A program made the position numbers and the translations under genes. From the NCBI RefSeq assembly GCF_004337475.1, contig NZ_SJZJ01000015.1, positions 1 to 64,000 on the forward strand: DNA of 64,000 bases, written 5' to 3'. The notes beneath the pieces were generated by a model that saw nothing but the letters and a program-made list of their open reading frames with translations, searched no databases and was not told where the DNA came from. Below are positions 35,055-42,378 of this stretch, in pieces. Position 1 is the stretch's first letter; each line of letters begins with the position of its first letter. The DNA is from Nocardioides jejuensis (GTDB lineage: Bacteria > Actinomycetota > Actinomycetes > Propionibacteriales > Nocardioidaceae).

Positions 35055-35429
35055 TCAGCTCGCCTGGACGACCCAGATCCAGTTGCCGTCGGGGTCGGTG
35101 ACGGAGAACATCTTCGGCACCGGTCCCTCGCCGCCCATCGGCTCGCCGACCTGTGCACCCGCTGCGCGCAGGGCCTCGAGGGTGGCGTCGACGTCCGGGG
35201 TCTCGACGCCGATCGCGCCACCGCCCGGTTCGCCGTTCATCGGAGGGTTGAGGGCCAGGCGCGCGTCGGAGCCGGCCGGGCCGACCTCGACCCAGCGGCC
35301 GGCGTCGGCGCCCTCCCCGAAGGAGACGTCCAAGCGGACCTCCCAGCCGAGCGTGCCGGTGTAGAAGGCGACGGCTGCGTCCTGGTCCGCGACGCTGAAC
35401 ATGGCAACGGCGATCTTCGAGATGGTCAT
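35055..35429 (-). CDS. VOC (glyoxalase/bleomycin resistance) family protein
   Basis: A 124-aa protein with the two beta-alpha-beta3 modules of the vicinal oxygen chelate fold: KIAVAMFSVADQDAAVAFYTGTLGWEVR, then GAIGVETPDVDATLEALRAAGAQV and FSVTDPDGNWIWVVQ. Metal-ligand positions are incomplete, so the activity is unclear. ATG 35429 has GGTGGAG before it. It may be the last gene of the HNH-MarR-dehydrogenase string. Confidence 0.85.
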   Translation of the reverse strand: MTISKIAVAMFSVADQDAAVAFYTGTLGWEVRLDVSFGEGADAGRWVEVGPAGSDARLALNPPMNGEPGGGAIGVETPDVDATLEALRAAGAQVGEPMGGEGPVPKMFSVTDPDGNWIWVVQAS

Positions 35430-35484
35430 GACTCCACCCTCGCCCCGTGTCCGCCGCGGGGCAAGGGCCGGGAGCCGGCGCGGG

Positions 35485-36705
35485 TCAGCCGGTGATGTCG
35501 CGCCCGAGGATCTGGCGCGCGATGACCCACTTCTGGATCTCGTTGGTGCCCTCGTAGATCTCGCCGATCTTGGAGTCGCGGTAGAGCGCCTCGACCGGGC
35601 CGGGCGTGCCGTCGGCGGCGAGCTCGCGGGCGAAGCCGAAGCCGCCGTACGCCTGCACGGCGTCGCGGGCGATGTCGACCGAGAGACGGGTGCCGTAGAG
35701 CTTGGCCATCGCGGCCTCCGGCTCGGGGAACGGGTTGCCGGCGTCGAGACGCAGGGCGGCCTTGAGGTAGAGGTTGCGGGCGTTCTCGATCTCGGTGGCC
35801 CGGTCAGCAAGGAGGAACTGCCAGTGCTGGTTGGCGCCGACCGGCTTGCCGAAGGCCTTGCGGGTGGAGACCTGCTCGACGATCAGGTCGAACGCGCGCT
35901 GGGCCATGCCGACGCCGGCTGCCGCAATGCCGATGCGGCCGAAGGTGAGGGTCTGCAGCGCCTGACGCAGGCCGTTGCCCTCCACGCCGCCGAGCAGCTC
36001 CTCACTGGAGACGTGCACGTCCTTGAAGTGGACGTCGGCGGTCAGCTGGCCACGGTTGCCCATCTTCCGGTCGGGCGTGCCGACGGTGACGCCGGGCAGG
36101 GTGGTGTCGACGATGAACATCGACATGCGCTCGCCGGTCTTGGCCAGGACGACGATCTCGCCGGCGACAGGGGAGTTGGAGATCCAGCGCTTGTGGCCGT
36201 TGAGCACCCAACCGCCGGCGGTCGGGACGGCCTCCGTCTTGAGCGCCTCGATGGAGAGGTCGGTGGAGGCGTCGGGCTCGGTGGTGGCGAAGGCGCCGAC
36301 GATCTCGCCCGTGACGATCTTGGTGAGCCAGCGCTGCTTCTGCTCGTCCGTGCCCTGGTTGAGGGCGTTGCCCGACAGGATGCAGTGGACGTCGAAGACC
36401 GCGCCGATGCTGCTGGAGTGGTAGGCGAGCTCCTCGATTGTCGCGGCGGTCGCGGTGGCCGGGTGCTCCAGGCCGTGGCCGCCGACCTCGGCGCCGAAGC
36501 CCACGCCGAACAGGCCCTCCGCGGCGAGTGCGTCGAAGACGGCGCGGGGGAACCCGTCGACCTGCTCGTCGCCGTTCGCGATCTGTGCGGCGGCGGGCGC
36601 CACGATCCGGTCGGCGATCTCGCGGGCCTTGGCCCGGGCGTCGAGGACGTCAGCGGGGGAGAGCAGGTCGTGGAAGAGCGTGTCGTACTGCCGCGCAACG
36701 ATCAT
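35485..36705 (-). CDS. Acyl-CoA dehydrogenase
   Basis: A 406-aa dehydrogenase with ATTEPDASTDLS (in the place of the usual TEPxxGSD), LNGHKRWISNS, the RKAFGKPVG helix and IYEGTNEIQKWVIARQILG with the catalytic Glu in EGT. Its closest functional relatives cannot be told. It starts 31 bp after the MarR-family regulator's stop and is probably cotranscribed and controlled by it. ATG 36705 is followed directly by a typical N-terminus. Confidence 0.88.
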   Translation of the reverse strand: MIVARQYDTLFHDLLSPADVLDARAKAREIADRIVAPAAAQIANGDEQVDGFPRAVFDALAAEGLFGVGFGAEVGGHGLEHPATATAATIEELAYHSSSIGAVFDVHCILSGNALNQGTDEQKQRWLTKIVTGEIVGAFATTEPDASTDLSIEALKTEAVPTAGGWVLNGHKRWISNSPVAGEIVVLAKTGERMSMFIVDTTLPGVTVGTPDRKMGNRGQLTADVHFKDVHVSSEELLGGVEGNGLRQALQTLTFGRIGIAAAGVGMAQRAFDLIVEQVSTRKAFGKPVGANQHWQFLLADRATEIENARNLYLKAALRLDAGNPFPEPEAAMAKLYGTRLSVDIARDAVQAYGGFGFARELAADGTPGPVEALYRDSKIGEIYEGTNEIQKWVIARQILGRDITG

Positions 36706-36736
36706 GCGGGGAAGATATCATTTGCTCCACGAACGA

Positions 36737-37234
36737 TTATGCGGTCTCGCCGTCGAACGCCTCGATGAGCGGCTGGCTCCCGGCAATGGTGCGCAGCGAG
36801 TCGAGCAGGTCCGTTGCCCGGTCGCCGAGCTCGTCGTCGATCATCCGGTCCACGCGGGCGAACGCCGTCACGATGCGCTCGTGCAGACGGCGGCCCTCAG
36901 CGGTCAGGGCGACGACGTAGCGGCGGCGGTCGGCGGGATCGCGCTCACGCACCACTGCGTCCAGGGACTCGAGGTGGTCGAGCGCCGCGGCCATCGTCGC
37001 CGGGTCGATGCGGAGCTGGCGGCCGAGGTCGACCTGCCCGGTCGCGCCGAGGTCGACGAGCATCTGCAGCACGCTGAAGTGGCGGACCCGGACGCCGAGG
37101 GGGTCGATCGCCTGCTCCTGCAGCCGGTAGGCGACCTGGCCGAGGCGGACGAGCAGGCAGCTCGGGTGCTGCCCGATGCCGCCGGGCACGAGCGAGGGCC
37201 GTGGGGTCTCTGATGCCTGTGCGCCGCCCGTCAT
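36737..37234 (-). CDS. MarR-family transcriptional regulator
   Basis: A 165-aa winged-helix regulator: QVDLGRQLRIDPATMAAALDHLESLDAVVRERDPADRRRYVVALTAEG carries the recognition helix and the DxRRR wing. It probably responds to an aromatic or CoA ligand and controls the dehydrogenase gene downstream. The stop of the HNH-like gene lies 10 bp upstream. Confidence 0.88.
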   Translation of the reverse strand: MTGGAQASETPRPSLVPGGIGQHPSCLLVRLGQVAYRLQEQAIDPLGVRVRHFSVLQMLVDLGATGQVDLGRQLRIDPATMAAALDHLESLDAVVRERDPADRRRYVVALTAEGRRLHERIVTAFARVDRMIDDELGDRATDLLDSLRTIAGSQPLIEAFDGETA

Positions 37235-37244
37235 GCCCGGAAGG

Positions 37245-37814
37245 TTACCGGGGCGGCAGCACCTGGATGCCCGCGAGCAGCAGGATGTTCAGGTCGAGCA
37301 GCCACTCGGTGCGGGACCGTTCCTCGAAGAGCGCGTTGGCCTCGGCCACGTGGGCGCGGCCCTCGGACCTCGTCCAGCCGTTGACGGCGCACAGATGGTC
37401 GAACGCCCGCTCGTGATGGCCGCGGAGTCCCGCGAGGCCGAGGTGGGTGGTCTCGTGGCAGCGGGTGCAGAGGCAGACCAGTCGCCGCAGGCGCTGCACC
37501 GGCATGCCGAAGCTGGCGAACGGTTCGTCGGTCGGCGCCTCGTCGTACGCCCAGCGCTCGTGGGCCTCGAGCCAGATCTTCTGCCGCGGCCGGGCGGGCT
37601 CGCCGCACGCCTCGCAGCGGTTGCCCGCGCGGCCGTAGACCATGCGCCGCACGCGGTCCCAGTCGGCGGGCGCGATGTTGGAGCGGACGTTGGTGAACCA
37701 GCACGAGGCGGGGACCAGGTCGACGAAGAGCGGCGCACCGCCGGGGGCCGGGTTGAAGGCCCGATCCTCGCCCGGGAGTACGTCGGGCAGGGTGCGGCGT
37801 TCCGGGGTGGTCAC
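37245..37814 (-). CDS. HNH-like zinc-finger protein
   Basis: A 189-aa protein with a CEAC pair (GNRCEACGEP), an EAHERW segment in place of the usual H-H of the beta-beta-alpha core and a second CTRCHETTHLG. This matches the structural zinc site and His-metal arrangement of HNH-endonuclease-like proteins, with some active-site positions changed. It may be a nuclease or only a zinc-binding homologue. The GTG start at 37814 has GAGGAT upstream. Confidence 0.65.
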   Translation of the reverse strand: MTTPERRTLPDVLPGEDRAFNPAPGGAPLFVDLVPASCWFTNVRSNIAPADWDRVRRMVYGRAGNRCEACGEPARPRQKIWLEAHERWAYDEAPTDEPFASFGMPVQRLRRLVCLCTRCHETTHLGLAGLRGHHERAFDHLCAVNGWTRSEGRAHVAEANALFEERSRTEWLLDLNILLLAGIQVLPPR

Positions 37815-37850
37815 CGGGACATCCTCGCGTGCGCGGGCTGGCGGAATGCG

Positions 37851-37890
37851 ACAGGGCCCGCCTCCACCGGACGGTGGAAGCGGGCCCTGT
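37851..37890 (-). terminator. Hairpin after the DUF2853 gene
   Basis: Stems 37851-37869 and 37872-37890 pair at 18 of 19 positions with a 2-nt loop, 8 bp beyond the DUF2853 stop on the minus strand. It is an intrinsic-type terminator. Confidence 0.8.
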
Positions 37891-37898
37891 GATGCACG

Positions 37899-38219
37899 TC
37901 AGCGGAAGAGGTCGAGCTTCCCGAACTTGTCCGCCAGCAGGTAGTAGACGGTGATGCGGCTCTTGGTGCGGTCCGCCTTCATCGCCAGGGCGACCTCGTC
38001 GAGCGCGGCGTCGAGGACGTCGTCGCCGTCGGTCAGGCCGAGCTTCTTCTTCAGGAAGTTGGTCTTCACCGTGGCGCGCTCGGTGGCGTCCGACAGGGCG
38101 ACGTACGCCGAGTCGCGGTCGTTCATCACGAGCCGGTAGTTCTTGAGCAGCGTCGCGATGACGGCGTCGTCCGCGTCGGCGGCGTACTTCTTGACGTCTG
38201 CAGCCCAGTCTTCAGCCAT
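37899..38219 (-). CDS. DUF2853 family protein
   Basis: A 106-aa helical protein (DWAADVKKYAADADDAVIATLLKNYRLVMNDRDSAYVALSD; NFLKKKLGLTDGDDVLD; KSRITVYYLLADKFGKLDLF) matching DUF2853, a small soluble family of unknown function. ATG 38219 is chosen because AAGGAG lies exactly 9 nt upstream; an ATG three codons earlier directly abuts that site. It is monocistronic with its own terminator. Confidence 0.85.
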   Translation of the reverse strand: MAEDWAADVKKYAADADDAVIATLLKNYRLVMNDRDSAYVALSDATERATVKTNFLKKKLGLTDGDDVLDAALDEVALAMKADRTKSRITVYYLLADKFGKLDLFR

Positions 38220-38329
38220 GTGGTGCATCTCCTTTGATGTACGGGTTGTCGTTGCGAACCTAGGCACGGGTTCGGCTGTGGACAACGCGGCGCGGGGAGT
38301 TTTGGCAAACGTTCATGTACGGGGCGTGG

Positions 38330-39280
38330 TCACTCCTGGCCGACGCGGGTGCAGAACGCGTCGATCGCGTCGACCATCTGGTCCAGGCCCGGCTGCTCGA
38401 GCGGGTAGTGGCCGGCGTTGTCGAGCAGGACCGTCTTGACGGACACCTTCGTGACCTGCTCGAGGAACGGCGTCGACAGGTGCAGTGGCGTCCAGCGGTC
38501 AGCTGCCGGCTGGGTGAGCAGCACGGGGCAGAGGTCGAACGCGGCGGGAGTCAGCGGCGCGGTGTAGTTGAGGTAGGAGTCGAGGAACGCGATCGAGACG
38601 TTGTTGCCCGCCGACGTCTTGTCGGCGTAACAGGCCTTCTTCGCCGCGCGGTTGTTGACCAGCGTGCGCATCTTGCTGACCCAGCGCATCGGCACGCGCA
38701 GGCGGCGCAGGGGAGTCATCGCGAGCAGCTTCATCAGCGTCGCGCCCAGCATGCCGGTGATCGGGTCGAACGCCGTCTCGCGGCGTACCTGCGCGGAGGA
38801 CTGGTCGAGGAAGGTCATGCCGACGATGCCCGCGACGCCGCCTCCCCGCTGGGCGTTGAGGGAGGCGACGTGGAAGGTCTCCATGCCGCCGGCCGACAGG
38901 CCGTAGAGGACGATCGGACGTCCGTCGCGCTCCTTCTCGATCAGGGCCGAGCCGATGCGCACCCAGTCGTCGTAGGTGACCAGCGCGCCCGGCGCGACCT
39001 CGGTGATGCCGTACGTCGGCATGTCGATCGCGATGGTCTCGTAGCCACGCTCGGCGAGCGGGTGACCGAGGATCGTGGTCATCTGCCGGCCGTTGGTGCC
39101 GACGCCGTGGAAGAGCAGGACCTTCACCGGCGCGTCCGCGTTGCGGTAGGTGTCGAGGTGGATCCGGTGACCCTCGTGCTCCCACCACTCCTCGGTCGGC
39201 TCGGTCTCCGGCGTCAGTCGGTACGCCGGCGGCAGCTGCTGCTGGATGGTGCGCCAGGCGGACTGGGATGCGTAGGTCAT
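38330..39280 (-). CDS. Alpha/beta-fold hydrolase
   Basis: A 316-aa hydrolase with LLFHGVGTNG (oxyanion), the nucleophile elbow GLSAGG, a TQPAADRW late acid region and the His in NAGHYPLEQPG. It is probably a lipase/esterase. It lies 32 bp downstream of the hot-dog thioesterase gene, forming a three-gene leftward operon with that gene and an SRPBCC protein. The substrate is unknown. Confidence 0.82.
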   Translation of the reverse strand: MTYASQSAWRTIQQQLPPAYRLTPETEPTEEWWEHEGHRIHLDTYRNADAPVKVLLFHGVGTNGRQMTTILGHPLAERGYETIAIDMPTYGITEVAPGALVTYDDWVRIGSALIEKERDGRPIVLYGLSAGGMETFHVASLNAQRGGGVAGIVGMTFLDQSSAQVRRETAFDPITGMLGATLMKLLAMTPLRRLRVPMRWVSKMRTLVNNRAAKKACYADKTSAGNNVSIAFLDSYLNYTAPLTPAAFDLCPVLLTQPAADRWTPLHLSTPFLEQVTKVSVKTVLLDNAGHYPLEQPGLDQMVDAIDAFCTRVGQE

Positions 39281-39312
39281 GGAGCCGATCGTGGCACGCT
39301 CCGGCCGCGACG

Positions 39313-39753
39313 TCAGCGGTTGACGATGCAGGTCGTCGTGCCGTGGGCGACCAGACGACCGCGCTCGTCGACGACCCGCCCCTCGGCGGTCGCGACACGT
39401 CCGCCGACGTGGATGATCTCGCCGGTGGCGGTGAGCCGCTGTCCGTCGGTGGTGACGTTGCCCGTGTAGTTGACCTTCAGCTCGAGCGTCGCGTAGCTCT
39501 CGCCGGGCCCGAGGGTCGTGTGGACCGCGCAGCCCATGACGGAGTCGAGCAGGGTGGCGCAGATGCCGCCGTGGACGTTGCCCATCGGGTTGGCGAAGTC
39601 GGGGCGCGTGGTGAGGGCGAAGGAGACCCGCCCCTCGTCGATCAGCTCGATCTTCATGCCGAGCAGACCGCCGATGTTGGGGATCGTGGACGTGTCGATA
39701 CCGGCGAAGAGCCGCAGCTGCTCGAGGCCGGTCATCTCGGCGAGGCTGGTCAT
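39313..39753 (-). CDS. PaaI-type hot-dog thioesterase
   Basis: A 146-aa protein with GNVHGGICATLLDSVMGCAVHTTL, the HGG-Asp active-site block of PaaI/YdiI thioesterases, and a C-terminal GRVVDERGRLVAHGTTT strand. It hydrolyses acyl-CoA thioesters, perhaps aryl-CoA. Its start overlaps the SRPBCC stop by 4 nt (ATGA). Confidence 0.88.
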   Translation of the reverse strand: MTSLAEMTGLEQLRLFAGIDTSTIPNIGGLLGMKIELIDEGRVSFALTTRPDFANPMGNVHGGICATLLDSVMGCAVHTTLGPGESYATLELKVNYTGNVTTDGQRLTATGEIIHVGGRVATAEGRVVDERGRLVAHGTTTCIVNR

Positions 39754-40214
39754 GCCGTGGCCTTCAGTGCCGCCGCGTCGATCGCTCCGAGTGCAGTGTG
39801 GAACGCAGCCTTGATCAGCGGTCGCGAGGCCTGCGTGAGGGCCGCGCCGACGAGCGGGACGGGCACGACGTACGTCGAGGTCCAGGTCGCCTCGGTGACG
39901 GCGCCGCGGCGTACGAACTCGATCCGCCCGAAGCGGTGGTCGAGCGGCGTGCTGGCGGCGAGCAGCTTGTAGTCGAAGCGAGTGGGGGCGTCGAGGTCGG
40001 CGAACTCCTCGACGAGGTACGCACCTCCCGGCAGGCCGACGCGGCGCTGGGTGCCGACGCTCTGCGGGCCGTCGGTGCCTTCCTTGAGCACGGTGACCTT
40101 GGTGATGCCCTTGACCGCGGCCATCCGGACCGGGTCGACGAGCGTCGCGAAGAGGGCGGCCGGGGTCGCGGTGAGCTGCCGCCGGGCGGTGACGGTGACG
40201 GGCGTGGTCGCCAT
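39750..40214 (-). CDS. SRPBCC/DUF2505-like ligand-binding protein
   Basis: A 154-aa Bet v1-like protein (TVTARRQLTATPAALFATLVDP; long C-terminal helix ALTQASRPLIKAAFHTALGAIDAAA). It may bind a hydrophobic ligand used by the thioesterase and hydrolase encoded downstream. A GGAGG site precedes ATG 40214. It shares a divergent operator region with the zinc-ribbon gene. Confidence 0.75.
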   Translation of the reverse strand: MATTPVTVTARRQLTATPAALFATLVDPVRMAAVKGITKVTVLKEGTDGPQSVGTQRRVGLPGGAYLVEEFADLDAPTRFDYKLLAASTPLDHRFGRIEFVRRGAVTEATWTSTYVVPVPLVGAALTQASRPLIKAAFHTALGAIDAAALKATA

Positions 40215-40227
40215 GATGCCTCCAGAA

Positions 40228-40245
40228 GTAGACTGACTGGTCTAC
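40228..40245. promoter_or_regulatory. Operator GTAGACTGACTGGTCTAC
   Basis: A perfect 6-bp inverted repeat with a 6-bp centre in the 48-bp gap between divergent genes. The pattern resembles NemR-type TetR boxes (TAGAC...GTCTA). A TATGCT -10 for the leftward gene lies at 40246-40251 on its upstream edge. No TetR gene is adjacent. Confidence 0.6.
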
Positions 40246-40262
40246 AGCATACGCTGCGGCAC

Positions 40263-40385
40263 GTGGCTGACCTCACCGAACCCTGTCCCAACTGCAACAC
40301 GATGATGCGCTGGGAGACCTCGCACGAGCGGTGCGACGGATGCGGCTACATCCGCCCGTGCTGCGAAGGCGCTCCCTGCCACTGA
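40263..40385 (+). CDS. Tiny zinc-ribbon protein, 40 aa
   Basis: Seven cysteines in 40 residues: CPNC at 8-11, CDGC at 24-27, then C33, C34 and C39 plus a C-terminal His. Two CxxC knuckles 12 residues apart form a classic zinc ribbon. The GTG at 40263 lacks a Shine-Dalgarno and lies 17 bp after the operator, so leaderless translation is likely. It could be a regulatory or metal-binding peptide. It converges on the exonuclease gene with a 4-bp gap. Confidence 0.6.
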   Translation: MADLTEPCPNCNTMMRWETSHERCDGCGYIRPCCEGAPCH

Positions 40386-40389
40386 CGGG

Positions 40390-41400
40390 TCAGTTGCGGC
40401 CGTACGTCGCCGACGCGGGGTCGGTGCTCAGCACCCGGCGTGCGTACGCCGTCGTGGCGTCGTCACCTAGGAACTCCACGACCCGCGACACCCGCTCCCA
40501 CGGCAGCGGCAGGAGTCCCGGGGTGCCCGGGATGTCGGGGGTCAGGCCGAGCTCGATGTCGTTGCGGCCGGTCATCATCCGCACGTTGAAGTCGTAGCGC
40601 TCGCGCGCGCCCTCGGCGGTGAGGGCGCGGACGACACGGGCGCCGATCTTGCGCGTGCCGGCCTCGGCCGCCCACTCGTCGAGGACCGCGATGACGGCTG
40701 CACCGTCGTTGTGGTCGATGTCGGCCCAGACGCCGTCCATCGGGCCGAGCTGGGACAGCAGGGCCGCGGCGGTCTTCTCGCCGATCCCGCTGACGCCCGG
40801 GAGGTTGTCGCTGGAGTCGCCGCGGAGGGCGGCGTACTCGAGGTAGCGCTCGGCGCGTACGCCGTACATCGACTGGAGGCTGCGGGGGCTCAGCAGCGGT
40901 GAGCCGTTGATGCCGCCGTTGATCAGCCGGAGCACGCGGGTGTGCTCGCTGATCAGCGCGAACGCGTCGCGGTCGGAGGTGATGACGACGCAGTTCCAGT
41001 CGTTGCGCTGGGCCCAGGCGGCCGCCGAGGCGTTGACGTCGTCGGCCTCGAGGCCCGGGGGAGTCACGGTGGCCAGGCCGAGGGCCCCGAGCAGCGAGCC
41101 GGCCCGCTCGAGCTGGTCGACGAGCTGGGCGTCCTTCTCCGCGCGGCCGGCCTTGTAGTCGGGGTAGAACTCGCGACGCTCGGACCGCTCCCGGTCGTCG
41201 ATCCCGAAGAGCACCGCGTCGGGCGCGAAGGTGTCGATGGCCTCGAGGATCTGGCGCAGCATGCCGTGCAGCGCCCACGCCGGCCGCCCGGCGCGATCGG
41301 TCATGCCGGTGTGCGACCGCGCGTGGTGGTTGCGGTGCAGCAGCGACGGGGCGTCGACGACGAGGAGCAGGCGGCGTTCGGTGGCTTCGGCGGTCGACAT
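40390..41400 (-). CDS. 5'-3' exonuclease (PolA N-terminal-like)
   Basis: A 336-aa FEN-like nuclease: LLLVVDAPSLLHRNHHA (first metal Asp), GIDDRERSERREFYPDYKAGR, GLEADDVNASAA, ITSDRDAFALI and RGDSSDNLPGVSGIGEKTAAALL (helix-hairpin-helix). This is the stand-alone homologue of the DNA polymerase I 5'-nuclease domain common in actinobacteria. It probably acts in Okazaki-fragment or repair processing. It is divergent from the first copy of the duplicated gene. Confidence 0.92.
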   Translation of the reverse strand: MSTAEATERRLLLVVDAPSLLHRNHHARSHTGMTDRAGRPAWALHGMLRQILEAIDTFAPDAVLFGIDDRERSERREFYPDYKAGRAEKDAQLVDQLERAGSLLGALGLATVTPPGLEADDVNASAAAWAQRNDWNCVVITSDRDAFALISEHTRVLRLINGGINGSPLLSPRSLQSMYGVRAERYLEYAALRGDSSDNLPGVSGIGEKTAAALLSQLGPMDGVWADIDHNDGAAVIAVLDEWAAEAGTRKIGARVVRALTAEGARERYDFNVRMMTGRNDIELGLTPDIPGTPGLLPLPWERVSRVVEFLGDDATTAYARRVLSTDPASATYGRN

Positions 41401-41481
41401 CGCGGCCCATCCTAGGCGGGATGTCCGCGCCCGCTCACACGGCTGGTCGCACGGCTGGGCCCGGACGCCTCAGGCAGGGAC

Positions 41482-42200
41482 GGGGGTTGACACTGGGGTT
41501 CGTGGCGCGCGCCGGGTGCCCGGCGTACGTTGACGGATGGGCCCGGCCGGGGTCCGATCCGTGCCTCGACCGGTACGTGCCCGACCCCGACCATCCAGGA
41601 GGCAGCGCCATGTTCATCCAGGTTTTCCAGGGACCCTGTTCGCGGCCGGAGGAGGCCCACGCACTGCTCGACGAGTGGCGCCGTGACCTGGCACCCGGGG
41701 CGACCGGATGGTTGGGCGGCACCTTCGGCTGCACCGACGACGGTCAGCTGCTCGGCGTGGTCCGCTTCGCCTCGCGGGAAGAAGCCGCAGCGAACTCGGC
41801 CCGTCCGGAGCAGGGTGCCTGGACCGACCGGCTCAATGCCGTGCTCGACGGCCCGCTCGAGTTCCACGACTGCGACGACGTAACGCTCATGCTCGACGGC
41901 GGCTCCGACCAGGCGGGCTTCGTCCAGATCATTCGCGGTCGGGTCGACGACCCCGCACGGCTCAAGGCGATGATGACCGACACCCGCGCGATGCACGAGA
42001 TGCGGCCCGACATCATCGGGGCGAGCCTCGCGATCGAGCCCGACGGCACGTTCACCGAGACCGTCGCCTTCACCAGCGAAGCCGAAGCGAGGCAGGGAGA
42101 GAAGAACCCGCCGCCCGCCGAGGTCCAGCGCGAGCTGGAGTACGCGATGGCCTCGGCGACCTTCTACGACCTGCACACTCCCTGGTTCGAGAGCGCCTGA
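41482..42200 (+). repeat. Direct repeat copy A, about 720 bp
   Basis: It aligns without a gap to 44669-45387 up to a single 3-nt difference near the gene end. It covers 128 bp of upstream sequence (starting GGGGGTTGACAC) plus the entire 196-aa gene. Both coding and upstream sequence are strongly similar, indicating a recent segmental duplication. Copy B starts 3187 bp away. Confidence 0.9.
41610..42200 (+). CDS. Duplicated ferredoxin-like (ABM/Dabb-like) protein, copy 1
   Basis: A 196-aa protein that seems to hold two antiparallel alpha/beta ferredoxin-like halves: MFIQVFQGPCSRPEEAHALLDEWRRDL and AGFVQIIRGRVDDPARLKAMM. Each is followed by a strand-rich FASREEA / FTSEAEA segment, a pattern of ABM or Dabb-type domains. 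The function is unknown. AGGAGG lies 8-9 nt before the ATG. It is nearly identical to the protein at 44797. Confidence 0.75.
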   Translation: MFIQVFQGPCSRPEEAHALLDEWRRDLAPGATGWLGGTFGCTDDGQLLGVVRFASREEAAANSARPEQGAWTDRLNAVLDGPLEFHDCDDVTLMLDGGSDQAGFVQIIRGRVDDPARLKAMMTDTRAMHEMRPDIIGASLAIEPDGTFTETVAFTSEAEARQGEKNPPPAEVQRELEYAMASATFYDLHTPWFESA

Positions 42201-42260
42201 GACCCGCGCGTGCCGGTTCGGGTGGCGTGAACGATGCGGGGTTCGATGGGGGTGCCTGTT

Positions 42261-42378
42261 ACCGTCAAAGGGCGCGGCAACCTTGCCGCCTCTCAGGGCA
42301 GACGCCTCGTTGATTGCTGGGCACGCCGCCCGCCACGAAGCCCGTCGCCTCCTCTGAGCTCTCTCAGAGGAATCGCGC
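42261..42378 (+). promoter_or_regulatory. Structured leader of the DUF1611 operon, possible riboswitch
   Basis: The 118-bp leader contains GCGGCA-N4-TGCCGC (42274-42289) and a hairpin CCTCTGAG-CTCT-CTCAGAGG (42351-42370). The right arm of that hairpin includes AGAGG, the only Shine-Dalgarno for the ATG at 42379. An upstream CTCAG (42292-42296) could pair with CTGAG (42354-42358) instead and free the site. Two exclusive folds of this kind are typical of translational riboswitches or leader regulation. No known class was recognised with confidence. Confidence 0.5.

Noticed and set aside
36706..36736. AT-rich stretch between the MarR and acyl-CoA dehydrogenase genes as an operator
   Set aside because: Although it is AT-rich, no inverted repeat longer than chance was found in the 31 bp, and cotranscription from upstream explains the spacing.
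42261..42378. Glycine riboswitch in the DUF1611 leader
   Set aside because: CUCUCAGG is present, but the CCGAAGG-GCAA and GGACAGAG parts of glycine aptamers are not seen, so a named class is not claimed.
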